DNA from: Prunella strophiata
Taxonomy: Eukaryota; Chordata; Aves; Passeriformes; Prunellidae
Direction: 5' to 3'
DNA: 64,000 nucleotides
Assembly: GCA_036583965.1 (NCBI GenBank)
Contig: JAZBQD010000019.1
Span: forward strand, 1,546,150 to 1,610,149
Shown: positions 18,910 through 30,638 of the stretch, piece after piece
How positions within the stretch are numbered: position 1 is the first letter of the stretch
Layout of the letters: each line of letters opens with the position of its first letter
Notes under the pieces: generated by a model
Seen by the model: only the letters and a program-made list of their open reading frames with translations
Databases searched by the model: none
What the model was told of the DNA's origin: nothing
Program-made: the position numbers and the translations under genes

Positions 18910-19650
18910 CTGGATCAGCTGTGCTCCAACCCTGGATCAGCTGTGCTCCAACCCCTGCATCAGCTGTGCTCCAACCCCTGAACCAGCTGTGCTGGAACCC
19001 CTGGATCAGCTCAGCTCCAACCCCTGGATCAGCTCAGCTCCAACCCCTGGATCAGCTGTGCTCCAACCCCTGGACCAGCTATGCTCCAACCCCTGGATCA
19101 GCTGTGCTGGAACCCCTGGATCAGCTGTGCTGGAACCCCTGGACCAGCTGTGCTCCAACCCCTGGATCAGCTTGAGCTCCAACCCCTGGATCAGCTGTGC
19201 TCCAACCCCTGGATCAGCTGTGCTGGAACCCCTGGACCAGCTGTGCTCCAACCCCTGGGTCAGCTGTGCTCCAACCCCTGGACCAGCTGTGCTGCAACCC
19301 CTGGACCAGCTGTGCTCCAACCCCTGGGTCAGCTGAGCTCCAACCCCTGGACCAGCTGTGCTGGAACCCCTGGACCAGCTGTGCTCCAACCCCTGGATCA
19401 GCTGTGCTCCAACCCCTGGATCAGCTGTGCTCCAACCCCTGGACCAGCTGTGCTGGAACCCGCTGGCTCCAAGCCCTGGCTGTGCTCCAACCCCTGGGTC
19501 ATCTGTGCTCCAACCCCTGGACCAGCTGTGCTGGAACCCCTGGACCAGCTGTGCTCCAACCCCTGGATCAGCTGTGCTGGAACCCCTGGATCAGCTGTGC
19601 TGGAACCCCTGGATCAGCTGTGCTCCAACCCCTGGACCAGCTGTGCTCCA
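18910..19650. repeat. 24-bp minisatellite (CTGGATCAGCTGTGCTCCAA + CCCC)
   Basis: Units of 24 bp, about 31 copies by span. Variation is confined to GATCAG/GACCAG/GGTCAG and CTCCAA/CTGGAA, with occasional one-base insertions (CAGCTTGAGCTCC near 19170) and an indel-rich unit around 19455-19490. The period is a multiple of three, so each frame encodes one 8-residue repeat, e.g. PWISCAPT. This is a repeat property, not a coding signal. Confidence 0.95.
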
Positions 19651-19823
19651 GGGGCTTTGCTTCTGGGGGCTGCAGAGCAACAGGAGCAAATCTGGAGGGG
19701 CAGAGGATCCCCAGTGCACCGTGGCTGCAGGAGTGCCAGGGAGCTGTGCAGCTGTGGGCACAGCTGAGTGCAGAGCCTGAGCTGCAGCCCAGGGACAGGC
19801 CAGGAGCTGCTGGCACTGCCAGG

Positions 19824-19918
19824 AGAGTTACAGGGAGTTACCAGTGAGTTACAGTGAGTTACAGTGAGTTACAGTGAGTTACAGTGAGTTATCAGTGAGT
19901 TATCAGTGAGTTACCAGT
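19824..19918. repeat. 10/11-bp precursor units on the left edge of the 11-bp array
   Basis: The units change in an ordered way along the sequence: GAGTTACAGT (10 bp, several copies), GAGTTATCAGT (11 bp, two copies), GAGTTACCAGT, then GAGATACCAGT, which is the unit of the adjoining array. This looks like the ancestral edge of the array. Confidence 0.92.
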
Positions 19919-20690
19919 GAGATACCAGTGAGATACCAGTGAGATACCAGTGAGATACCAGTGAGATACCAGTGAGATACCAGTGAGATACCAGTGAGAT
20001 ACCAGTGAGATACCAGTGAGATACCAGTGAGATACCAGTGAGATACCAGTGAGATACCAGTGAGATACCAGTGAGATACCAGTGAGATACCAGTGAGATA
20101 CCAGTGAGATACCAGTGAGATACCAGTGAGATACCAGTGAGATACCAGTGAGATACCAGTGAGATACCAGTGAGATACCAGTGAGATACCAGTGAGATAC
20201 CAGTGAGATACCAGTGAGATACCAGTGAGATACCAGTGAGATACCAGTGAGATACCAGTGAGATACCAGTGAGATACCAGTGAGATACCAGTGAGATACC
20301 AGTGAGATACCAGTGAGATACCAGTGAGATACCAGTGAGATACCAGTGAGATACCAGTGAGATACCAGTGAGATACCAGTGAGATACCAGTGAGATACCA
20401 GTGAGATACCAGTGAGATACCAGTGAGATACCAGTGAGATACCAGTGAGATACCAGTGAGATACCAGTGAGATACCAGTGAGATACCAGTGAGATACCAG
20501 TGAGATACCAGTGAGATACCAGTGAGATACCAGTGAGATACCAGTGAGATACCAGTGAGATACCAGTGAGATACCAGTGAGATACCAGTGAGATACCAGT
20601 GAGATACCAGTGAGATACCAGTGAGATACCAGTGAGATACCAGTGAGATACCAGTGAGATACCAGTGAGATACCAGTGAGATACCAGTGA
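19919..20690. repeat. 11-bp array GAGATACCAGT, ~70 apparently identical units
   Basis: Perfect 11-bp periodicity for 772 bp (about 70 units), with no variant that I could see. The minus strand reads ACTGGTATCTC, which has no stop and produces a hydrophobic-looking pseudo-protein (repeating LVSHWYLTGIS). It ends at GAGTACGCTGAGGG, immediately before the 28/29-bp array. Confidence 0.98.
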
Positions 20691-20697
20691 GTACGCT

Positions 20698-23240
20698 GAG
20701 GGAAGGGAATGGAGCATTGTGTGCCCAGGGAAGGGAATGGAGCATTGTGTGCCCAGGGAAGGGAATGGGGTCATTGTGTGCCCAGGGAAGGGAATGGAGC
20801 ATTGTGTGCCCAGGGAAGGGAATGGAGCATTGTGTGCCCAGGGAAGGGAATGGAGCATTGTGTGCCCAGGGAAGGGAATGGAGCATTGTGTGCCCAGGGA
20901 AGGGAATGGAGCATTGTGTGCCCAGGGAAGGGAATGGGATCATTGTGTGCCCAGGGAAGGGAATGGGATCATTGTGTGCCCAGGGAAGGGAATGGAGCAT
21001 TGTGTGCCCAGGGAAGGGAATGGAGCATTGTGTGCCCAGGGAAGGGAATGGAGCATTGTGTGCCCAGGGAAGGGAATGGAGCATTGTGTGCCCAGGGAAG
21101 GGAATGGAGCATTGTGTGCCCAGGGAAGGGAATGGGATCATTGTGTGCCCAGGGAAGGGAATGGGATCATTGTGTGCCCAGGGAAGGGAATGGAGCATTG
21201 TGTGCCCAGGGAAGGGAATGGGATCATTGTGTGCCCAGGGAAGGGAATGGGATCATTGTGTGCCCAGGGAAGGGAATGGGATCATTGTGTGCCCAGGGAA
21301 GGGAATGGAGCATTGTGTGCCCAGGGAAGGGAATGGGATCATTGTGTGCCCAGGGAAGGGAATGGGGTCATTTTGGGATCTGAAAAGGGAATGGGATCAT
21401 TGTGTGCCCAGGGAAGGGAATGGAGCATTGTGTGCCCAGGGAAGGGAATGGGGTCATTGTGTGCCCAGGGAAGGGAATGGAGCATTGTGTGCCCAGGGAA
21501 GGGAATGGAGCATTGTGTGCCCAGGGAAGGGAATGGAGCATTGTGTGCCCAGGGAAGGGAATGGGGTCATTGTGTGCCCAGGGAAGGGAATGGAGCATTG
21601 TGTGCCCAGGGAAGGGAATGGAGCATTGTGTGCCCAGGGAAGGGAATGGGATCATTGTGTGCCCAGGGAAGGGAATGGGGTCATTGTGTGCCCAGGGAAG
21701 GGAATGGAGCATTGTGTGCCCAGGGAAGGGAATGGGATCATTGTGTGCCCAGGGAAGGGAATGGAGCATTGTGTGCCCAGGGAAGGGAATGGGGTCATTG
21801 TGTGCCCAGGGAAGGGAATGGAGCATTGTGTGCCCAGGGAAGGGAATGGGATCATTGTGTGCCCAGGGAAGGGAATGGGATCATTGTGTGCCCAGGGAAG
21901 GGAATGGGATCATTGTGTGCCCAGGGAAGGGAATGGGATCATTGTGTGCCCAGGGAAGGGAATGGAGCATTGTGTGCCCAGGGAAGGGAATGGAGCATTG
22001 TGTGCCCAGGGAAGGGAATGGAGCATTGTGTGCCCTGGGAAGGGAATGGGATCATTGTGTGCCCAGGGAAGGGAATGGGATCATTGTGTGCCCAGGGAAG
22101 GGAATGGAGCATTGTGTGCCCAGGGAAGGGAATGGAGCATTGTGTGCCCAGGGAAGGGAATGGAGCATTGTGTGCCCAGGGAAGGGAATGGAGCATTGTG
22201 TGCCCAGGGAAGGGAATGGAGCATTGTGTGCCCAGGGAAGGGAATGGAGCATTGTGTGCCCAGGGAAGGGAATGGGATCATTGTGTGCCCAGGGAAGGGA
22301 ATGGGGTCATTGTGTGCCCAGGGAAGGGAATGGGGTCATTGTGTGCCCAGGGAAGGGAATGGGATCATTGTGTGCCCAGGGAAGGGAATGGGATCATTGT
22401 GTGCCCAGGGAAGGGAATGGAGCATTGTGTGCCCAGGGAAGGGAATGGAGCATTGTGTGCCCAGGGAAGGGAATGGGGTCATTGTGTGCCCAGGGAAGGG
22501 AATGGGGTCATTGTGTGCCCAGGGAAGGGAATGGAGCATTGTGTGCCCAGGGAAGGGAATGGAGCATTGTGTGCCCAGGGAAGGGAATGGAGCATTGTGT
22601 GCCCAGGGAAGGGAATGGAGCATTGTGTGCCCAGGGAAGGGAATGGGGTCATTGTGTGCCCAGGGAAGGGAATGGAGCATTGTGTGCCCAGGGAAGGGAA
22701 TGGGATCATTGTGTGCCCAGGGAAGGGAATGGGGTCATTGTGTGCCCAGGGAAGGGAATGGGATCATTGTGTGCCCAGGGAAGGGAATGGGGTCATTGTG
22801 TGCCCAGGGAAGGGAATGGGGTCATTGTGTGCCCAGGGAAGGGAATGGGATCATTGTGTGCCCAGGGAAGGGAATGGAGCATTTTGGGACCAGGGAAGGG
22901 AATGGGAGCATTTTGGGACCAGAGAAGGGAATGGGGTCATTGTGTGCCCAGGGAAGGGAATGGAGCATTGTGTGCCCAGGGAAGGGAATGGGGTCATTGT
23001 GTGCCCAGGGAAGGGAATGGGATCATTGTGTGCCCAGGGAAGGGAATGGGGTCATTGTGTGCCCAGGGAAGGGAATGGGATCATTGTGTGCCCAGGGAAG
23101 GGAATGGGAGCATCCTGTGCCCAGGGAAGGGAATGGGATCATTTTGGGATCTGAAAAGGGAATGGGATCATTGTGTGCCCAGGGAAGGGAATGGGATCAT
23201 TTTGGGATCTGAAAAGGGAATGGGATCATTGTGTGCCCAG
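20698..23240. repeat. 28/29-bp mosaic minisatellite (AAGGGAATGG...GTGTGCCCAGGG), ~89 units
   Basis: Each unit is AAGGGAATGG, a variable linker, then CATTGTGTGCCCAGGG. Three common linkers exist: AG (28 bp), GGT (29 bp) and GAT (29 bp), interleaved irregularly. Rarer units replace GTGTGCCCAGGG with TTGGGATCTGAAAAGGG (21369-21390, 23139-23160, 23197-23218) or with a TTGGGACCAG form (22880-22921). The rare units cluster towards the right edge. Both strands contain long stop-free frames, none a gene. Confidence 0.97.
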
Positions 23241-23457
23241 CTCTCAGAGCTCAGTGCCTTTCAGAGGTGCACCCTGATGTGATGGGAAGCAGGAGTGGCA
23301 CTGCAGGGCAGGAGGAGATGGCATTCCATGAATAAATGATCTAGAAAAGTGCTGCTGCCTCAAAGCAAGAGCTGAAAGCAGGATCTGGATGTAGAGCTGG
23401 AGGCAGGAAGCTCCCAGCCCCAGGAGATGTGTCCTGGCAGAGAGAGCAGATTGGATT
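23241..23457. other. Short unique spacer before the assembly gap
   Basis: 217 bp of ordinary unique sequence between the 28/29-bp array and the N run. No gene or element recognised. Confidence 0.8.
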
Positions 23458-23957
23458 NNNNNNNNNNNNNNNNNNNNNNNNNNNNNNNNNNNNNNNNNNN
23501 NNNNNNNNNNNNNNNNNNNNNNNNNNNNNNNNNNNNNNNNNNNNNNNNNNNNNNNNNNNNNNNNNNNNNNNNNNNNNNNNNNNNNNNNNNNNNNNNNNNN
23601 NNNNNNNNNNNNNNNNNNNNNNNNNNNNNNNNNNNNNNNNNNNNNNNNNNNNNNNNNNNNNNNNNNNNNNNNNNNNNNNNNNNNNNNNNNNNNNNNNNNN
23701 NNNNNNNNNNNNNNNNNNNNNNNNNNNNNNNNNNNNNNNNNNNNNNNNNNNNNNNNNNNNNNNNNNNNNNNNNNNNNNNNNNNNNNNNNNNNNNNNNNNN
23801 NNNNNNNNNNNNNNNNNNNNNNNNNNNNNNNNNNNNNNNNNNNNNNNNNNNNNNNNNNNNNNNNNNNNNNNNNNNNNNNNNNNNNNNNNNNNNNNNNNNN
23901 NNNNNNNNNNNNNNNNNNNNNNNNNNNNNNNNNNNNNNNNNNNNNNNNNNNNNNNNN
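23458..23957. other. Assembly gap of exactly 500 N
   Basis: A run of 500 N. The round size equals that of the second gap at 56705-57204, so it is a placeholder and the true length is unknown. It abuts a pyrimidine-rich 18-bp repeat on the right, the likely cause of the break. Confidence 0.99.
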
Positions 23958-24072
23958 CTCCTCATCCTCTTCCTCATCCTCATCCTCTTCCTCATCCTCA
24001 TCCTCTTCCTCATCCTCATCCTCTTCCTCATCCTCATCCTCTTCCTCATCCTCATCCTCTTCCTCATCCTCC
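23958..24072. repeat. 18-bp pyrimidine-rich repeat CTCTTCCTCATCCTCATC
   Basis: About six tandem units of an 18-bp C/T-rich motif, cut off on the left by the gap. The minus strand is an almost pure purine tract and translates as Glu/Asp runs. An acidic protein segment is not supported, because there is no flanking homology or exon structure. Confidence 0.95.
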
Positions 24073-24203
24073 TGCTCTCCCCTGCTGAACCAGAGGGGTC
24101 TGACTTGGGGGAGCCCAAATTCAATTTCTGGGTCTCTCATGGAATCCCTCAATAGGAAATGAGCTCCAGCACTGAGCACAGGAGTGGCTCCTCTGCCACT
24201 CTT

Positions 24204-24615
24204 TGGGATCATCCCAGAATCCCAGAAAGGTTTGGGTGGGAATGGGCCTCAAATCCCCCCAGTGCCACCCCTGCCATGGCAGGGACACCTCCCACTGTCC
24301 CAGGCTGCTCCAGCCCCAGTGTCCAGCCTGGCCTTGGGCACTGCCAGGGATCCAGGGGCAGCCACAGCTGCTCTGGCAATTCCAGTCCAGCCAGCAATTC
24401 CCAATTCCCAATCTCCCACCCATCCCTGCCCTCTGGCACTGGGAGCCATTCCCTGTGTGCTGTCCCTCCATCCCTTGTCCCCAGTCCCTCTCCAGCTCTC
24501 CTGGAGCCCCTTCAGGCCCTGGCAGGGCTCTGAGCTCTCCCTGAGCTCTTCTCCTCTCCAGGGGAACATTCCCAGCTCTGCCAGCCTGGCTCCAGAGCAG
24601 CTCCAGCCTCACACA
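24204..24615 (-). mobile_element. CR1 LINE 3' fragment (antisense), ~410 bp
   Basis: From left to right: GGGATCATCCCAGAATCCCAG (terminal repeat end), AAAGGTTTGGGTGGGAATGG, CCAGTGCCACCCCTGCCATG, GGCAGGGACACCTCCCACTG, CCTTGGGCACTGCCAGGGAT and the CTCTTCTCCTCTCCAGGGGA block. In reverse complement this is the usual order of a passerine CR1 3' region. The central ~200 bp is nearly identical to the fragment at 45055-45255, so both come from the same subfamily. It preserves an unexpanded version of the site where the ATGGG arrays sit in other copies. Confidence 0.85.
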
Positions 24616-25566
24616 GGGATTTAGGGAGGGCAGGTGAAGACCTAACAAATGCTGCAGGACTGGCAGAGGCACAGGCCAGGAGCAGGAATTCTGGAAGCTG
24701 ATGGGATTTCAGGCATCACAGTGGGGATAAAACCCCAGAAGCTCCCAGGACAAACCACTGACCCCAGAGTCCCTCAGTCCCAGTTCAGAGCAGCAAGAGC
24801 TGTCACTGCTTCATTTCTGCACCTGAGGAAGGCAGGAAGGACCCTCTGGGATTACCAGGATGGAGAGGTGTTCTCCAATCCTTTCTCCTCATGGAGAAAA
24901 TGACATTTCCTGCAGCTGGGGTTCCTGAAACAGCTGGGTCAGGAGAGAGCCCCTCAGGCCTGAGCTCCCTGGGATCCAGGGAGCCTCCAAATCCAGGATA
25001 TTCCAGCAGCAGAGGGGTGAGCCCTGAGCAGTGTCAGGGTAATTAAAGCAGGCTGATTAGCAGCCAGCAGGGCCCGAGGTGCCCCAGCAGGATCGTGCAC
25101 AGCAGGAGCTGAGCCAGCCCCTCTCCACAGGGATCTGACAGCCCCAGGTGACTCCAGGATTAACTCGGGGCTGCCTGGCTTTATCTCTGCCTTTCCACCC
25201 AGAGGGGATCACCAACCCGGGGGGTTAATAGGATTACCCAGCAGGAATCCCAAACCCAGAGCTGCTCTGTGCTGAGGTGAGGGTGTGATCCAGGGGCAGC
25301 AGTGTGACCAACTCTGACAGCAGCTGGATGTGGCTGGGAGGGGCTGTCAGGAGGGTGGTGGCACACAAAGGACCTGTGAACACAGATGAGTGTCTAACAG
25401 CCTGCAGGACAGGGGACTGACAGTGATGAGGGAAGGGCTGGAGTGGGAACTCACCACCCAGCCCAGAATTAACTCCTAGTCTGATAGCAGATTTAAGATA
25501 ATACCTGCGAGGCATAAAGATGTTTTATTTCTAAAAATAAAAGCACTGGTGAGAGAAACCCTGCAT
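24616..25566. other. Unique GC-rich sequence, nothing recognised
   Basis: About 950 bp of single-copy sequence. There are short reading frames only, and no element, splice-flanked exon or regulatory motif that I can support. Confidence 0.7.
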
Positions 25567-27030
25567 GAGTGAGGGGTTTGTCCCCATTGGGATGGACAAT
25601 GCACAAATGAGGGGTTTGTCCCCATTGGGATGGACAATGCACAAATGAGGGGTTTGTCCCCATTGGGATGGACAATGCACAAATGAGGGGTTTGTCCCCA
25701 TTGGGATGGACAATGCACAAATGAGGGGTTTGTCCCCATTGGGATGGACAATGCACAAATGAGGGGTTTGTCCCCATTGGGATGGACAATGCACAAATGA
25801 GGGGTTTGTCCCCATTGGGATGGACAATGCACAAATGAGGGGTTTGTCCCCATTGGGATGGACAATGCACAAATGAGGGGTTTGTCCCCATTGGGATGGA
25901 CAATGCACAAATGAGGGGTTTGTCCCCATTGGGATGGACAATGCACAAATGAGGGGTTTGTCCCCATTGGGATGGACAATGCACAAATGAGGGGTTTGTC
26001 CCCATTGGGATGGACAATGCACAAATGAGGGGTTTGTCCCCATTGGGATGGACAATGCACAAATGAGGGGTTTGTCCCCATTGGGATGGACAATGCACAA
26101 ATGAGGGGTTTGTCCCCATTGGGATGGACAATGCACAAATGAGGGGTTTGTCCCCATTGGGATGGACAATGCACAAATGAGGGGTTTGTCCCCATTGGGA
26201 TGGACAATGCACAAATGAGGGGTTTGTCCCCATTGGGATGGACAATGCACAAATGAGGGGTTTGTCCCCATTGGGATGGACAATGCACAAATGAGGGGTT
26301 TGTCCCCATTGGGATGGACAATGCACAAATGAGGGGTTTGTCCCCATTGGGATGGACAATGCACAAATGAGGGGTTTGTCCCCATTGGGATGGACAATGC
26401 ACAAATGAGGGGTTTGTCCCCATTGGGATGGACAATGCACAAATGAGGGGTTTGTCCCCATTGGGATGGACAATGCACAAATGAGGGGTTTGTCCCCATT
26501 GGGATGGACAATGCACAAATGAGGGGTTTGTCCCCATTGGGATGGACAATGCACAAATGAGGGGTTTGTCCCCATTGGGATGGACAATGCACAAATGAGG
26601 GGTTTGTCCCCATTGGGATGGACAATGCACAAATGAGGGGTTTGTCCCCATTGGGATGGACAATGCACAAATGAGGGGTTTGTCCCCATTGGGATGGACA
26701 ATGCACAAATGAGGGGTTTGTCCCCATTGGGATGGACAATGCACAAATGAGGGGTTTGTCCCCATTGGGATGGACAATGCACAAATGAGGGGTTTGTCCC
26801 CATTGGGATGGACAATGCACAAATGAGGGGTTTGTCCCCATTGGGATGGACAATGCACAAATGAGGGGTTTGTCCCCATTGGGATGGACAATGCACAAAT
26901 GAGGGGTTTGTCCCCATTGGGATGGACAATGCACAAATGAGGGGTTTGTCCCCATTGGGATGGACAATGCACAAATGAGGGGTTTGTCCCCATTGGGATG
27001 GACAATGCACAAATGAGGGGTTTGTCCCCA
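25567..27030. repeat. 38-bp minisatellite, ~38 apparently identical units, with hairpin-forming core
   Basis: A 38-bp unit (AATGAGGGGTTTGTCCCCAT, then TGGGATGGACAATGCACA) repeats with strict periodicity from 25571 to ~27027. I saw no interior variant. Each unit holds an inverted repeat: TTGTCC[CC]AT / ATGGACAA around a TGGG loop, an 8-bp stem with a two-base bulge. Only the edges vary (GCATGAGTGAGG at the left, CCACTCTTTGGGG at the right). All three minus frames are open and give 38-residue pseudo-repeats. Confidence 0.98.
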
Positions 27031-28007
27031 CTCTTTGGGGTGAACATTGCACGAGGGGGCTCTGAACCCAGTCCTGGGGCAGAATTGGCAGGAGGAGCTG
27101 CTCTCCAATTGCTCCAAGAGCTGGTGGAAGTCACCAGGGCAGCTCCTCAGGGAGGTAAAGCCACCCAGGAGGATGTACTGGGAAAGCTGGGTGACAAAAG
27201 AGCCACGAGGGGACAGACCAGGAGAGAAATAAGCAGCTGACTGCCACTTTGGGGTTCTTTCCCTGGCTGGGAGAGGGGCTGGTGCTGGACACAGAGCCCA
27301 GCAACCTTCCCCAGAGCTGCTGCACAGAGCTGGGGCTGCAGAGCATGTTTGGTGTTGATTTAAGGCAGGGACAAACGTGGCTGCAGGCCAGTGCAGAGCA
27401 GCTCCCTGAGATCAGGCTCACAGTGCCCTGACTCGCAGCAATGTGACCTTTCTGGAAAGCATTTGTTCTTGGAGGTTGGAATTAATACATCTTCCTGTTC
27501 CCTGCTGGAACAGCTCCTCCAAAGTGCCTCAGAAATCCCCAGCAGAGAGAGTCAAGCTCATCACTGACTAAAAAATTTCCTCTGTAGGATTTCTCCAAGC
27601 AAGGAAGGAAGCCATTACATTCAGAGACATTTATAAAACAAGCAACACTTGAAAGGACCTTGAAAACACTGAGCTGCTTTGGTCTGGCCATGAGGAAAAG
27701 CTCTTTTTTCCCAGTGGAATAAGTGAGGGGAGGGTGGCTGGAGTGGGGGACAGGTGCCACGTGCATGTCAGGGAGTGTGGAGGGTTTCACGCGTGTCCAG
27801 CAGTGCGGAGGCACAGCAGAGTCCTTCAGTCTGGGAGAAGGGAAGGAAAACCCCTCTGGGTGTGCTGGGAGAGCTCCTCACACTGAGCTGGTGCCCAGAG
27901 ACTCCCCAGGGAAGAACATTCTCCCCATGTCTCTCCAGAGGGCTCATTTTACCCACGGGCAAAGGAATGGGGGGCAGGCAGCACTGAATGAAATATGGCA
28001 CTGCAGA
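27031..28007. other. Unique sequence between 38-bp and 19/23-bp arrays
   Basis: Around 980 bp, mixed composition. 27480-27700 is more AT-rich. No exon, RNA gene or mobile element recognised. Confidence 0.7.
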
Positions 28008-30638
28008 GACACTGCTTCCACCCAGGGACACCATTCCCACCATTCCAGAGACACCATTCCCACCCAGAGACACCATTCCCACCATTCCAGAGACACCATT
28101 CCCACCCAGAGACACTGCTTCCACCCAGGGACACCATTCCCACCCAGAGACACTGCTTCCACCCAGGGACACCATTCCCACCCAGAGACACTGCTTCCAC
28201 CCAGGGACACCATTCCCACCATTCCAGAGACACCATTCCCACCCACAGACACCATTCCCACCCAGAGACACTGCTTCCACCCAGGGACACCATTCCCACC
28301 CAGAGACACTGCTTCCACCCAGGGACACCATTCCCACCATTCCAGAGACACCATTCCCACCATTCCAGAGACACCATTCCCACCCACAGACACCATTCCC
28401 ACCCACAGACACCATTCCCACCATTCCAGAGACACCATTCCCACCATTCCAGAGACACCATTCCCACCATTCCAGAGACACCATTCCCACCCAGAGACAC
28501 TGCTTCCACCCAGGGACACCATTCCCACCATTCCAGAGACACCATTCCCACCATTCCAGAGACACCATTCCCACCCACAGACACCATTCCCACCCACAGA
28601 CACCATTCCCACCATTCCAGAGACACCATTCCCACCATTCCAGAGACACCATTCCCACCATTCCAGAGACACCATTCCCACCCACAGACACCATTCCCAC
28701 CATTCCAGAGACACCATTCCCACCCAGAGACACTGCTTCCACCCAGGGACACCATTCCCACCCAGAGACACTGCTTCCACCCAGGGACACCATTCCCACC
28801 CAGAGACACTGCTTCCACCCAGGGACACCATTCCCACCATTCCAGAGACACCATTCCCACCCAGAGACACTGCTTCCACCCAGGGACACCATTCCCACCA
28901 TTCCAGAGACACCATTCCCACCCAGAGACACTGCTTCCACCCAGGGACACCATTCCCACCCAGAGACACTGCTTCCACCCAGGGACACCATTCCCACCCA
29001 GAGACACTGCTTCCACCCAGGGACACCATTCCCACCCACAGACACCATTCCCACCCAGAGACACTGCTTCCACCCAGGGACACCATTCCCACCCACAGAC
29101 ACCATTCCCACCCAGAGACACTGCTTCCACCCAGGGACACCATTCCCACCCAGAGACACTGCTTCCACCCAGGGACACCATTCCCACCCAGAGACACTGC
29201 TTCCACCCAGGGACACCATTCCCACCCAGAGACACTGCTTCCACCCAGGGACACCATTCCCACCATTCCAGAGACACCATTCCCACCCAGAGACACTGCT
29301 TCCACCCAGGGACACCATTCCCACCATTCCAGAGACACCATTCCCACCCAGAGACACTGCTTCCACCCAGGGACACCATTCCCACCATTCCAGAGACACC
29401 ATTCCCACCATTCCAGAGACACCATTCCCACCATTCCAGAGACACCATTCCCACCATTCCAGAGACACCATTCCCACCATTCCAGAGACACCATTCCCAC
29501 CCAGAGACACCATTCCCACCATTCCAGAGACACCATTCCCACCCACAGACACCATTCCCACCCACAGACACCATTCCCAGCCAGAGTCACCATTCCCACC
29601 CACAGACACCATTCCCACCATTCCAGAGACACCATTCCCACCATTCCAGAGACACCATTCCCACCCACAGACACCATTCCCACCCAGAGACACTGCTTCC
29701 ACCCAGGGACACCATTCCCACCATTCCAGAGACACCATTCCCACCCACAGACACCATTCCCACCCACAGACACCATTCCCACCATTCCAGAGACACCATT
29801 CCCACCCAGAGACACTGCTTCCACCCAGGGACACCATTCCCACCATTCCAGAGACACCATTCCCACCCACAGACACCATTCCCACCATTCCAGAGACACC
29901 ATTCCCACCCACAGACACCATTCCCACCCAGAGACACTGCTTCCACCCAGGGACACCATTCCCACCATTCCAGAGACACCATTCCCACCCAGAGACACTG
30001 CTTCCACCCAGGGACACCATTCCCACCCAGAGACACTGCTTCCACCCAGGGACACCATTCCCACCATTCCAGAGACACCATTCCCACCATTCCAGAGACA
30101 CCATTCCCACCATTCCAGAGACACCATTCCCACCATTCCAGAGACACCATTCCCACCATTCCAGAGACACCATTCCCACCCAGAGACACTGCTTCCACCC
30201 AGGGACACCATTCCCACCCAGAGACACTGCTTCCACCCAGGGACACCATTCCCACCCACAGACACCATTCCCACCCACAGACACCATTCCCACCCACAGA
30301 CACCATTCCCACCCAGAGACACTGCTTCCACCCAGGGACACCATTCCCACCCAGAGACACTGCTTCCACCCAGGGACACCATTCCCACCATTCCAGAGAC
30401 ACCATTCCCACCATTCCAGAGACACCATTCCCACCATTCCAGAGACACCATTCCCACCATTCCAGAGACACCATTCCCACCCACAGACACCATTCCCACC
30501 CAGAGACACTGCTTCCACCCAGGGACACCATTCCCACCATTCCAGAGACACCATTCCCACCATTCCAGAGACACCATTCCCACCATTCCAGAGACACCAT
30601 TCCCACCCACAGACACCATTCCCACCATTCCAGAGTCA
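28008..30638. repeat. 19/23-bp mosaic minisatellite (GACACCATTCCCACC...)
   Basis: Four unit types alternate irregularly: GACACTGCTTCCACCCAGG (19), GACACCATTCCCACCCAGA (19), GACACCATTCCCACCCACA (19), and a 23-bp type in which CACCATTCCAGA replaces the ending. The 23-bp type can form its own runs (29380-29500, 30060-30180). One unit reads GCCAGAGTCACC (29579-29590). The last unit reads CCAGAGTCACCAGGACCC and merges into the 53-bp array without a spacer. The plus strand is G-poor and stop-free in three frames. Confidence 0.96.

Noticed and set aside
19903..21198. Hydrophobic minus-strand frame resembling a multi-pass membrane protein
   Set aside because: Translation of the 11-bp and 28/29-bp arrays. 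The hydrophobic pattern is a single 11-residue repeat.
20698..23240. CRISPR-like regular array
   Set aside because: Units are contiguous 28/29-mers with no unique spacers, in a vertebrate genome; it is a minisatellite.
23985..24100. Acidic Glu/Asp-rich protein segment on the minus strand
   Set aside because: It is the 18-bp CTCTTCCTCATCCTCATC microsatellite next to a gap; flanking codons show no homology.
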